A stretch of 9,522 bases of DNA from the NCBI GenBank assembly GCA_036562755.1, contig DATCJN010000018.1, positions 1 to 9,522 on the forward strand. Direction: 5' to 3'. Positions 1 through 6,286 of this stretch are shown piece by piece. The DNA comes from DUVY01 sp036562755. Its GTDB lineage: Bacteria; Bacillota; Clostridia; Christensenellales; DUVY01. Each line of letters opens with the position of its first letter. Within the stretch, counting starts at the first letter, position 1. A program made the position numbers and the translations under genes. The notes below the pieces were generated by a model. It did no database searches and was not told the DNA's origin. It was given only the letters and a program-made list of their open reading frames with translations.

Positions 1-24
1 GGGTTTGGGGGTTTGGGGGTTTGG
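1..24. repeat. Short G-rich tandem repeat (GGGGTTTG-like units)
   Basis: The window opens with G-tracts of 3, 5, 5 and 2 bases separated by TTT, about three copies of an 8-base unit. The repeat is cut by the window edge, so its true length is unknown. Four nearby G-tracts can in principle form a G-quadruplex; the last tract here has only two Gs, so a two-tier structure or one using upstream sequence would be needed. The rest of 1-203 has scattered GGG runs (45-47, 94-96, 100-102) and an 11-bp direct repeat TGGAATGTTAT at 22-32 and 129-139, but no convincing gene. Confidence 0.5.
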
Positions 25-203
25 AATGTTATGTTAAAAGTTGAGGGTTTAGGCTTGCAGTGCGGAAATATGATATTCCTATTTTTAGAACCTGGGTTTT
101 GGGATTGAGTTAGCGTTATTTTAAGGGCTGGAATGTTATTATATGGCTGTATTTTTTCTAATATTTAAGGTTATAAGCAAAACTAATAAAGCGGCAATTG
201 TGG

Positions 204-1130
204 TTATAAAAAACTAAGTTGATTGACTTTATAAGACTTAGCTTCTTTTTCGATGATTATGTCCTCGGGTTCAATGTCGCCGATTAGCAAGGGAGAGTTT
301 GGGTTGTGTTTTTTTATATTGATATCGACGGCGTTTTGACCTGCGTTTGCGTAACAGTATATACAGCCGTGCCGGCAGGAGTCATACGCGCCTATATCTA
401 TGCTTGCGGCGCAGCCGCAATTATCTCTTTGGTTTTTATCTTTGGGGATATCTAATTTTTCCCCTGTTATTTCCTCGATTAAATTTTTGTCAATGCAGCT
501 GCCATGTTCTATGCCCAGCGCTGATAAATCAATTTTTTCGCAGCATGTTTGAATCTTTATGCCGCGCGGGGAAGCGATCTCTGATAAGATCTTGGCAAGC
601 TCTTGCGTTTGCTTATCGTCGGGGGCGGTAATACCTGACGCGTTTCGTTGAGTTTTTTGATAGATATCCAAAAAACTGATAACGCAGCGCTCTGTATAGC
701 CTTCCAAAAGCGAGGCAATTTCCTCAAAACGCTTGCGATGGTAATCCAAATCTATCTCGTCTGTCAATAAAATAGGGTCGTAGCGCCATATCGTCCTATT
801 AGCGCCTATCGACTTTGAAAGTTTAATAAATGAATTAATGACTTGTCCTTTAGGCGGGACATTTTTTTCTATTCGGTTATCGTAAGGGTTGAGAGTTATC
901 AAGAAATAATATTTATAGTCGCCCAGCAAGTTCAGTTTATCCAGCATTTTGGACGGATCTTTTGTCCAAAAGACAATGCAGTCGACAACCTCGGGCGATA
1001 AAAAAACCTTGCTTACTTGGCGGAAATTATACGGATTGCGGACTAAAACATACTCGTCTTTTAGGCGGTTAAAAAGCCATTCCGTATAAAAGGCGGGTAT
1101 ATCGGTTCTTCTGCTTACGCTTAAAATCAA
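204..1130 (-). CDS. DUF1848 family protein with C-terminal Fe-S-type cysteine cluster
   Basis: This 308-residue protein opens with the SRRTDIPAFY motif that marks DUF1848 proteins (residues 6-15), followed by the family's VRNP (30-33), FWTKDP (54-59), WRYDPI (115-120) and SFLDIY (152-157) blocks. Near the C-terminus it has C238-x-C240, then C252-xxx-C256-xx-C259 followed by YAN. The CxxxCxxC spacing is that of radical-SAM [4Fe-4S] sites, but it lies at the end rather than the start of the protein. The biochemical function is unknown to me; a redox or radical-SAM-like role is inference. The start is TTG at 1130: it fits the family N-terminus, has GGGAG about 7 nt upstream, and no in-frame ATG lies between it and an upstream stop. 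It follows the flavin-binding protein gene by 24 nt, so the two are probably co-transcribed. Confidence 0.85.
   Translation of the reverse strand: MILSVSRRTDIPAFYTEWLFNRLKDEYVLVRNPYNFRQVSKVFLSPEVVDCIVFWTKDPSKMLDKLNLLGDYKYYFLITLNPYDNRIEKNVPPKGQVINSFIKLSKSIGANRTIWRYDPILLTDEIDLDYHRKRFEEIASLLEGYTERCVISFLDIYQKTQRNASGITAPDDKQTQELAKILSEIASPRGIKIQTCCEKIDLSALGIEHGSCIDKNLIEEITGEKLDIPKDKNQRDNCGCAASIDIGAYDSCRHGCIYCYANAGQNAVDINIKKHNPNSPLLIGDIEPEDIIIEKEAKSYKVNQLSFL
205..243 (-). terminator. Possible weak intrinsic terminator overlapping the end of the DUF1848 gene
   Basis: Read on the minus strand, AGCTAAGT pairs with ACTTAGTT (one G-U pair) around a 16-nt loop, and the stem runs straight into a stretch of Ts that encodes the last codons. 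The stem is AT-rich and the loop long, so termination would be weak. No better hairpin is visible between the stop codon and position 1. Confidence 0.25.
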
Positions 1131-1154
1131 TGGATTTCTCCCGTATAAACGCTT

Positions 1155-1643
1155 TTAGATAACTTGAATTTCGTCTCTTACCGTTTTGTTGATAAAGTCC
1201 ATATCATAGCGGACGGCGTGGTGGTCTTTTATAACTATGGCGCTGGTAATGCGGACCGCTAAAATTACTAAGTCGGGATCTTGTTCGTTATTGGCAAAAT
1301 CATACCAGGGTTCAAACGCCTTGCGAAGTTTGGCTCTTATTTCCGCATTTTTGGGGTCTAATACCCAACCCAAATTTTCCGCTACGCCGTTGCCCGAAAT
1401 CCAATTATTGCTTACCGCGAACGCAACTTCGGGGTTTTGGGCTATCTGGCGCATTTTGGTTGACTTCGCGTTAGTGGTTATGTAAAAAACGCCGTCTTCG
1501 TAATAAGCGTCAACTTCTCTAACGACGGGGCGAGGGCCGTTTTCGCCGGGGCTTAGCGCGATTGTGGCTAAGGATATGACATTATCCTTGCCGTTGCCGC
1601 ACCTTTCTTCTAATATTTTGAGACCTTCTTCAAATCTGCTCAT
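1155..1643 (-). CDS. Pyridoxamine 5'-phosphate oxidase-like (split beta-barrel) flavin-binding protein
   Basis: The 162-residue protein matches the pyridoxamine-phosphate-oxidase-related family of small split beta-barrel proteins that bind FMN or similar cofactors. The typical core runs from about residue 22 to 78: a first strand (ISLATIALS), the PRPVVREVDAYYEDGVFYITT stretch (split here: PRPVVREVDA at 38-47, then YYEDGVFYITT at 47-57), then KSTKMRQIAQNPEVAFAVS, whose S/T-K-x-x-Q-I-x-x-NP pattern is the family hallmark. The family includes true oxidases, heme- or F420-binding proteins and many unassigned reductases, so the substrate cannot be named. The start at 1643 is supported by AGGAG 6 nt upstream. 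It is the first gene of a probable pair with the DUF1848 gene, behind its own promoter and a long leader. Confidence 0.85.
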   Translation of the reverse strand: MSRFEEGLKILEERCGNGKDNVISLATIALSPGENGPRPVVREVDAYYEDGVFYITTNAKSTKMRQIAQNPEVAFAVSNNWISGNGVAENLGWVLDPKNAEIRAKLRKAFEPWYDFANNEQDPDLVILAVRITSAIVIKDHHAVRYDMDFINKTVRDEIQVI

Positions 1644-1843
1644 CTTTTTCTCCTTTTAAACCTTTTGTATTTAAAAACGGGCGTGGTAACAGCCCTAATC
1701 TTCCCATTAAAATTGCTCATTGCAATGCCTTTTTCATGGCAGCGCGCTAAAACGGTCTCTTTTTCTTGGGCATCGCCTATTGCATGTTATGATTTCTTTT
1801 AATGACGCCTTGGAGCAATTTCGATGTTAATAAACAAAAGTTC
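1644..1843 (-). promoter_or_regulatory. Long, foldable 5' leader of the flavin-binding protein gene (candidate cis-regulatory RNA)
   Basis: From the predicted start of transcription near 1843 to the ATG is about 200 nt with no long ORF. Positions 1813-1826 can pair with 1705-1718 as a 14-position helix with one mismatch, including a perfect 9-bp core (AAATTGCTC/GAGCAATTT), enclosing about 94 nt. Inside, on the minus strand, GGCGUC (1809-1804) pairs with GAUGCC (1774-1769) with one G-U, and UGCC/GGCA (1741-1738 with 1729-1726) forms an 8-nt-loop hairpin extended by three more pairs past one mismatch. Downstream, a 4-bp GGGC/GCCC hairpin (about 1680-1696) is followed by G then five Us, just before the ribosome binding site. 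The layout resembles a riboswitch leader, but I match it to no known class and the terminator-like hairpin is weak. Confidence 0.35.
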
Positions 1844-1849
1844 ATAATA

Positions 1850-1878
1850 ATTATATATAAAATTTGGAAAGATTACAA
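1850..1878 (-). promoter_or_regulatory. Sigma-A-type promoter for the flavin-binding protein / DUF1848 pair
   Basis: On the minus strand TTGTAA (1878-1873) and a perfect TATAAT (1855-1850) are separated by 17 nt. The site lies directly after the yajC terminator and would start RNA near 1843, about 17 nt before the long-range helix of the leader begins. Confidence 0.6.
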
Positions 1879-1890
1879 GTAAATATTGAT

Positions 1891-1922
1891 AAAAAAACGC
1901 GCTTTGGGAAAAGCGCGTTTTA
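1891..1922 (-). terminator. Strong intrinsic terminator after yajC (potentially bidirectional)
   Basis: A 12-bp stem (1894-1905 with 1910-1921) rich in GC at its centre (ACGCGCTTT/AAAGCGCGT) has a 4-nt loop. Read on the minus strand, it is followed by a run of seven Ts and lies 22 nt after the yajC stop. The plus-strand side also has a T-rich tail (1918-1929), so it could stop transcription in both directions. It marks the end of the ruvC-to-yajC operon. Confidence 0.85.
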
Positions 1923-1943
1923 TTTTTTTAATTTACTTTTTTC

Positions 1944-2342
1944 TTATTCGGTTTTGTCGGCGTCAGCGGGTTTGTCTAATGAGTCGGTTTTTTGATCTTC
2001 TTCGGGCGCCAAGGTAGGATTGGTTACCGTGAATATGGCGTTCATGTCTAAAACAAGAGTGCTCTTGTTGTCGCCTACGCCGGTTTCGATAACCATTTGC
2101 TTTTCGGTAGCTGAAATGTCTTTAATCTCAATAATCTTTCCTACGATGCCGCCAATGGTTTTGATTTCGTCGCCGATGCGGATTTTGTCAATCATCGCTT
2201 TGTATTTCTTTTTGTCGCGATTTTGGGTGAAAATCGGCAAAACCATGAACACTATCAACAAAACGCCTACTAAAACGAGCAACACCCAATTATCTTTTAA
2301 GCTGCCGCCGCCTGAAGTGGTATCTAACAAAAATTGAATCAT
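1944..2342 (-). CDS. yajC: Preprotein translocase subunit YajC
   Basis: YajC is a small single-pass membrane protein that associates with the SecDF complex of the Sec translocase. The product is 132 residues: a short N-terminus with a GGG stretch (11-13), one hydrophobic segment at about 19-38, a basic cytoplasmic flank (NRDKKKYKAM, 41-50), then the conserved RIGDEIKTIGGIVGKI domain (55-70) and a strand-rich region to about 107. The last 20 or so residues are acidic and low-complexity, as is common in Bacillota homologues. I chose the ATG at 2342; a TTG codon immediately before it (2345-2343) is also possible because AGGAG lies 6 nt from the TTG and 9 nt from the ATG. It is the last gene of the operon. 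secD and secF, common neighbours of yajC, do not follow. Confidence 0.93.
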   Translation of the reverse strand: MIQFLLDTTSGGGSLKDNWVLLVLVGVLLIVFMVLPIFTQNRDKKKYKAMIDKIRIGDEIKTIGGIVGKIIEIKDISATEKQMVIETGVGDNKSTLVLDMNAIFTVTNPTLAPEEDQKTDSLDKPADADKTE

Positions 2343-2371
2343 CAACTTTATCTCCTTTTATTACTATTACA

Positions 2372-2400
2372 ATAATATAATATCGCGCAATTATTTACAA
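2372..2400 (-). promoter_or_regulatory. Possible internal promoter for yajC
   Basis: In the 104-bp gap between tgt and yajC, the minus strand reads TTGTAA (2400-2395), a 17-nt spacer and TATTAT (2377-2372), each one or two bases from consensus. Transcription would start near 2365, leaving a leader of about 23 nt with AGGAG at the expected place. The region is AT-rich, so chance matches are likely; read-through from tgt is equally possible, because no terminator separates the genes. Confidence 0.4.
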
Positions 2401-2446
2401 GTAAATTGACGGTTTATCGATAAATTTGACAAATTTGTTATAATAG

Positions 2447-3568
2447 CTAATTCCCGCTTTTTTTATATTTTTCGTAAAATTCTTTTCTAAAATCAAGCAG
2501 TCTGTCGTTGCGTATAGCTTCCTTTATCTGCTCGGTAAGACGGACTAAATACCTTATGTTGTGTATGCTCAAAAGTTTGCCGCCCAAAATTTCATCGACA
2601 TTGATTAAGTGCCTTATATACGCCCTTGTGAAGTTTTGGCAGGCGTAACAGTCGCAGCCCTCTTCTATGGGCGAAAAATCTTCTTTGTATTGGTTGTTTC
2701 TTATAGTCAAAATGCCTTGGGCGGTCATAGCCGCGCCGTTGCGGGCTATCCTTGTAGGCAGGACGCAGTCAAACATATCTATGCCTCTGATTACGCCCTC
2801 CAGGATATAATCCGCGCTGCCCACGCCCATTAAGTATCTGGGCATATTTTCGGGATAATACGGCCGCAGAGCGTCAAGCATCTTATACATCACTTCGGCG
2901 GGCTCGCCCACGCTCAAACCGCCTATGCCCAGCCCGTATTTTGCGTAAGGCAAGGTCTCTTGGATAGAGGCTATCCTTAATTCCTCATACATATTGCCCT
3001 GCACTATGGGGAAAAGCGCTTGGGCGGGGTTTTGGTGCGCCGAATAACAGCGCTTTAGCCAATATATAGTGCGCTTATATGCTTCTTTTGCGGTCTTGTA
3101 GTCCACGCCGTAGCTAGTGCATTCGTCAAACTGCATTATAATGTCCGCGCCCAGAGCGTTTTCTATCTCCATCACAAACTCAGGCGTGAGTTTATGGATA
3201 CTGCCGTCTATGTGGGACGAAAACACCGCGCCTTCGTCGGTAATCTTACGAAGCTTTGAGAGCGAAAACACCTGGAAGCCGCCGCTGTCCGTCAAAATCG
3301 GCCTGTCCCACGCCATAAACTTATGTAGTCCGCCGGCGGCCTGGACTAATTTATGTCCCGGCCTTAAGTATAAGTGATAAGTGTTGGCGAGTATTATTTG
3401 AGCGCCCGTTTCTTTTACATCGCGGGGAGCAAGGCTCTTAACTGTCGCGCGCGTGCCCACCGGCATAAATACGGGAGTTTCTATTACGCCGTGAGGGGTG
3501 GTAAGCTCGCCTATGCGCGCGCCGCTTTGGGCGCATACCTTGATTGTTCTAAACGAAAAGTGTTCCAT
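2447..3568 (-). CDS. tgt: tRNA-guanine(34) transglycosylase (queuine tRNA-ribosyltransferase)
   Basis: Bacterial Tgt swaps guanine 34 in GUN-anticodon tRNAs for the queuosine precursor preQ1. The 373-residue protein is full length. The base-binding motif DSGGFQVFSL is at 94-103 (D94), QFDECTSYG at 146-154 supplies D148 and C150 of the preQ1 pocket, GIGGLSVGEP is at 214-223, and GIDMFDCVLPTR (262-273) carries the nucleophile D267 with R273 and R276. The zinc site is complete: C305, C307, C310 and H336, with the same spacing from the nucleophile as in the Zymomonas enzyme. The start at 3568 is preceded by AAGGA. It lies 34 nt after queA, whose enzyme acts next on the same tRNA base. Function is assigned with high confidence by family. 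Confidence 0.97.
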   Translation of the reverse strand: MEHFSFRTIKVCAQSGARIGELTTPHGVIETPVFMPVGTRATVKSLAPRDVKETGAQIILANTYHLYLRPGHKLVQAAGGLHKFMAWDRPILTDSGGFQVFSLSKLRKITDEGAVFSSHIDGSIHKLTPEFVMEIENALGADIIMQFDECTSYGVDYKTAKEAYKRTIYWLKRCYSAHQNPAQALFPIVQGNMYEELRIASIQETLPYAKYGLGIGGLSVGEPAEVMYKMLDALRPYYPENMPRYLMGVGSADYILEGVIRGIDMFDCVLPTRIARNGAAMTAQGILTIRNNQYKEDFSPIEEGCDCYACQNFTRAYIRHLINVDEILGGKLLSIHNIRYLVRLTEQIKEAIRNDRLLDFRKEFYEKYKKSGN

Positions 3569-3602
3569 CCAGTCTTCCTTAAAGAAATTATATACCTTAA
3601 AT

Positions 3603-4622
3603 TCAAATTATAAACATAGCGTCGCCGAAGCTAAAGAACCTGTATTTTAATTCTATAGCCTGGCGGTATAAATCCAAGATCTTTTCTCTGCCTACCAAAG
3701 CAGAAACTAACATTATTAATGTGGATTCGGGCAGGTGGAAGTTGGTTATAAGCGCGTCCACCGCTTTAAACTTATACCCGGGATAAATAAAAATATCGGT
3801 GTCGCCGTGCCCGCTCTTGACAAAGCCCTTTTCGTCGCTGCAGCTTTCTAAGACTCTTACGCTGGTGGTGCCTACGGCTATTACCCTTCTGCCCTCGGCT
3901 TTGGCTCGGTTGATTATGTCGGCGGTGGGTTGGTCAACCTCGTAATACTCGCTGTGCATATGGTGCTCTTCTATATTATCTGCTTTGACGGGCAAAAAGG
4001 TGCCTAAGCCTACATTGAGCAAAACTTCGGCGAAGATTACGCCCTTGTCTTTTAGGCTTTGGATAAGTTCGGGCGTAAAATGCAAGCCCGCAGTCGGCGC
4101 GGCCGCGCTGCCTTCTATCTTGGCGTAAACCGTGTTGTATCGGGATTTGTCAGCAAGTTTTTGCTTGATATAAGGCGGAAGGGGCATTTGGCCTAATTCG
4201 TCCAAAATTTCCTCAAATACGCCGTCAAAAGAAAATCTAACCGTCCACACGCCCTCTCCTGCTGAGATTACCTGGCATTTTAGTTTATCCGAAAAAATAA
4301 TTTCCGTTCCTGTTTTCAGTCTTTTGGCGGGGCGGAGCAAGACCTCCCAGTCGGTTAGATTGATTCGCTTTAATAACAAAACCTCGGCGTGCGCGCCCGT
4401 ATTCGCTTTTTGTCCTATGAGTCTGGCCGGGATAACCTTGGTATTGTTAACCACCAAAACGTCGCCCGCCTTTAAAAATTCGCCTAAGTTTCGAAATATG
4501 GTATGAGTTACTTTGTCTTGTTTTCTATCATATACAAAAAGCCTGCTTGAGTCTCTTGGCTCGACAGGAGTTTGGGCTATGAGCTCTTGCGGCAGATCGT
4601 AATAAAAATCGCTTGTTTTCAT
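3603..4622 (-). CDS. queA: S-adenosylmethionine:tRNA ribosyltransferase-isomerase
   Basis: QueA transfers and rearranges the ribosyl part of S-adenosylmethionine onto preQ1-modified tRNA, giving epoxyqueuosine. The product is 339 residues, normal for the family. Recognisable blocks are the N-terminal DFYYDLPQELIAQTP (5-19), VVNNTKVIPARL (57-68), GSAAAPTAGLHFTPEL (171-186), VGTTSVRVLES (250-260), TDIFIYPGYKFKAVDALITN (275-294) followed by FHLPESTLIMLVSA, and the C-terminal YRFFSFGDAM (327-336). The start at 4622 matches the usual N-terminus; AGGA lies about 11 nt upstream and overlaps the ruvB TAG stop, suggesting translation partly coupled to ruvB. The gap to ruvB is 13 nt. It sits directly before tgt in the operon, as in many bacteria. 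Confidence 0.97.
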   Translation of the reverse strand: MKTSDFYYDLPQELIAQTPVEPRDSSRLFVYDRKQDKVTHTIFRNLGEFLKAGDVLVVNNTKVIPARLIGQKANTGAHAEVLLLKRINLTDWEVLLRPAKRLKTGTEIIFSDKLKCQVISAGEGVWTVRFSFDGVFEEILDELGQMPLPPYIKQKLADKSRYNTVYAKIEGSAAAPTAGLHFTPELIQSLKDKGVIFAEVLLNVGLGTFLPVKADNIEEHHMHSEYYEVDQPTADIINRAKAEGRRVIAVGTTSVRVLESCSDEKGFVKSGHGDTDIFIYPGYKFKAVDALITNFHLPESTLIMLVSALVGREKILDLYRQAIELKYRFFSFGDAMFII

Positions 4623-4635
4623 TTGTTTATATGTC

Positions 4636-5673
4636 CTAGTCCGAAGTTATGTCGTCTATGCTTAGTTGAATGTCTTTGGGTTTTAGGTTGAGGTGTTTAT
4701 ACGCCGCGGGCAAAACCACCCTGCCCCTAGGCGTGCGCGCCAAAAATCCCAGCTGCAGCAAATACGGCTCAATGATGTCTTCTATGGTTATGACTTCCTC
4801 GCCTGTCGCCGCCGCCAAAGTGTCCACTCCTACGGGGCCGCCTTCGAATTTGTCTATCATAGTAAAAAGCAATCTTCTGTCGGCGTCGTCTAGGCCTAAG
4901 TAGTCTATGTCCATCTTTTCAAGAGCGTTTTTTGCCGTAGTTTCGTCTATTATGTTTAGACCCGCCACAAGCGCGTGGTCGCGTATCCGCTTTAACAGCC
5001 TGTTGGCTATTCGGGGCGTGCCGCGCGAACACGAGGCTATCTTGGTCGCCGCCTGGTCGGTAATGTTTATATTTAATATAGAAGCGGATCTTTTGATTAT
5101 TATTGCCAATTCCTCGCTAGAATACATTTCCATCCTAAAGATTACGCCGAAGCGGTCGCGCAAAGGACTGGTTATATTGCCCGCTCTCGTCGTAGCGCCT
5201 ATTAAAGTAAAGCCCTGTAGCTTTAGGCGCATGGAGCGCGCGGAAGGGCCTTTGCCTATCATAAAGTCCAGGCAATAGTCCTCCATCGCGGGATATAAAA
5301 TCTCTTCTACCGTTCTGTTTAGTCTGTGGATTTCGTCTATAAACAGCACATCTCGGTCTTGAAGGTTGGTCAGAATGGCCGCTAAATCGCTCGCCCGCTC
5401 GATTGCGGGGCCGCTGGTTATCTTAAACTGCACGCCCAGTTCGTTGGCAATTATGTGCGCAAGCGTGGTCTTGCCCAGCCCGGGCGGGCCGTATAACAAG
5501 ACATGGTCTAAAGGTTCGCCGCGCATTTTGGCGGCTTCTATGTATATTTGAAGGTTGTCCTTGATTTTTTGCTGGCCGATAAATTCCTTAAGGGATTGGG
5601 GGCGAAGGGTTATATCGGTGTCTAAATCTTCTGCTGTTAGCGAGCTTGTTAAAAATCTCAATTCGTCTGACAT
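4636..5673 (-). CDS. ruvB: Holliday junction branch migration DNA helicase RuvB
   Basis: RuvB is the AAA+ ring motor that drives branch migration of Holliday junctions together with RuvA. The 345-residue protein has the Walker A motif GPPGLGKTT (62-70), Walker B FIDEIHRL (111-118), sensor 1 IGATTRAG (158-165), the arginine finger in LRDRF (R174), sensor 2 in SRGTPRIANRLLKR (216-229) and a C-terminal winged-helix domain from about 258, including the DNA-contacting RTPRGR (313-318). All motifs are intact. The start at 5673 is 3 nt after the ruvA stop, and its weak GAGAG ribosome binding site is inside the ruvA end, so translation of the two subunits is probably coupled. Confidence 0.98.
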   Translation of the reverse strand: MSDELRFLTSSLTAEDLDTDITLRPQSLKEFIGQQKIKDNLQIYIEAAKMRGEPLDHVLLYGPPGLGKTTLAHIIANELGVQFKITSGPAIERASDLAAILTNLQDRDVLFIDEIHRLNRTVEEILYPAMEDYCLDFMIGKGPSARSMRLKLQGFTLIGATTRAGNITSPLRDRFGVIFRMEMYSSEELAIIIKRSASILNINITDQAATKIASCSRGTPRIANRLLKRIRDHALVAGLNIIDETTAKNALEKMDIDYLGLDDADRRLLFTMIDKFEGGPVGVDTLAAATGEEVITIEDIIEPYLLQLGFLARTPRGRVVLPAAYKHLNLKPKDIQLSIDDITSD

Positions 5674-5676
5674 ATC

Positions 5677-6261
5677 TTACGCTCTCTTTAGCGCCTCCGC
5701 CAAAATCTCTTCGGCGGACTTGGTTTTGTCGTTTACTTTGTTTACGGCGCGAACGGCTTCAGCTTTGGTCATGCCCAAAGACATAAGCGCGAAAATGGCG
5801 TCGTTTATATTGTCGGGCAACGCGGCAGAATCTACGATTTCTAATTCCGCGCTTTGTCCCTCCAGCGCTATCTTGTCTTTTAGTTCCAAAACGATTCTCT
5901 CGGCGGTCTTTTTGCCCACGCCTTTTATTTTGCTCAAAGCGCCGGCATCTCCCGCGGCTATTTTTAGCGCGAGCTGCTGGCTGGATATTCCGGATAAGAT
6001 ATTGGAAGCAAGTTTAGGCCCGATGCCCGTAACGGTAATCAGGCGCAAAAACATCTCTTTTTCGGTTTTGTCAAAAAAGCCAAACAGCGTAATGCCGTCT
6101 TCTTTTACGCTCATGTATATGAAAAGCTGGACTTCGGTTTTGTCCTGACATTTGGAAAGAGTGTCGTTGGAAGCCGTAATCTCATAGCCAATGCCGTTGT
6201 TTTCCAATACTATTCTGTTTTCGCCTATTTCGACGACTCTTCCGCTGATAAAACTAAACAT
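5677..6261 (-). CDS. ruvA: Holliday junction branch migration complex subunit RuvA
   Basis: RuvA binds the four-way junction as a tetramer and loads RuvB. The 194-residue protein shows the three-domain layout: an N-terminal OB fold beginning MFSFISGRVVEIGEN and holding the acidic pin (E54-D55 in SVKEDGITLFGF), two helix-hairpin-helix motifs (ITVTGIGPKLASNIL at 75-89 and KIKGVGKKTAERIVLELKDK at 111-130), an acidic flexible linker (about 132-150) and a C-terminal three-helix domain that contacts RuvB (DAIFALMSLGMTKAEAVRAV at 154-173). The start at 6261 has an AGGAGA site 4-5 nt upstream. The gene lies between ruvC, 25 nt upstream, and ruvB, 3 nt downstream. Confidence 0.97.
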   Translation of the reverse strand: MFSFISGRVVEIGENRIVLENNGIGYEITASNDTLSKCQDKTEVQLFIYMSVKEDGITLFGFFDKTEKEMFLRLITVTGIGPKLASNILSGISSQQLALKIAAGDAGALSKIKGVGKKTAERIVLELKDKIALEGQSAELEIVDSAALPDNINDAIFALMSLGMTKAEAVRAVNKVNDKTKSAEEILAEALKRA

Positions 6262-6286
6262 TATCTCTCCTGTTTACCTTGAAAGA

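Noticed and set aside
169..209. Repeated GGTTATAA (169-176 and 202-209) as an attachment site or element end.
   Set aside because: Only 8 bp, AT-rich, and no integrase, transposase or tRNA gene lies nearby.
1680..1696. GGGC/GCCC hairpin plus U-tract as a firm intrinsic terminator upstream of the flavin-binding protein gene.
   Set aside because: The stem has only four base pairs with a 9-nt loop, too weak to call as an independent terminator; kept only as part of the leader description.
2436..2444. Plus-strand extended -10 box (TGTTATAAT) that would drive RNA antisense to tgt.
   Set aside because: No -35 element lies at a suitable distance: the TTGACA at 2426-2431 is only 7 nt away and TTGACG at 2406-2411 is 27 nt away. 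Likely chance in AT-rich sequence.
4907..5278. Plus-strand open frame of 123 codons inside ruvB.
   Set aside because: Antisense to the AAA+ core of ruvB, with no ribosome binding site or recognisable domain.
5555..6148. Long plus-strand open frame (197 codons) opposite ruvA and ruvB.
   Set aside because: It lies wholly antisense to two clearly recognised genes, has a serine-rich low-complexity translation and crosses the ruvA/ruvB boundary; it is a codon-usage shadow.
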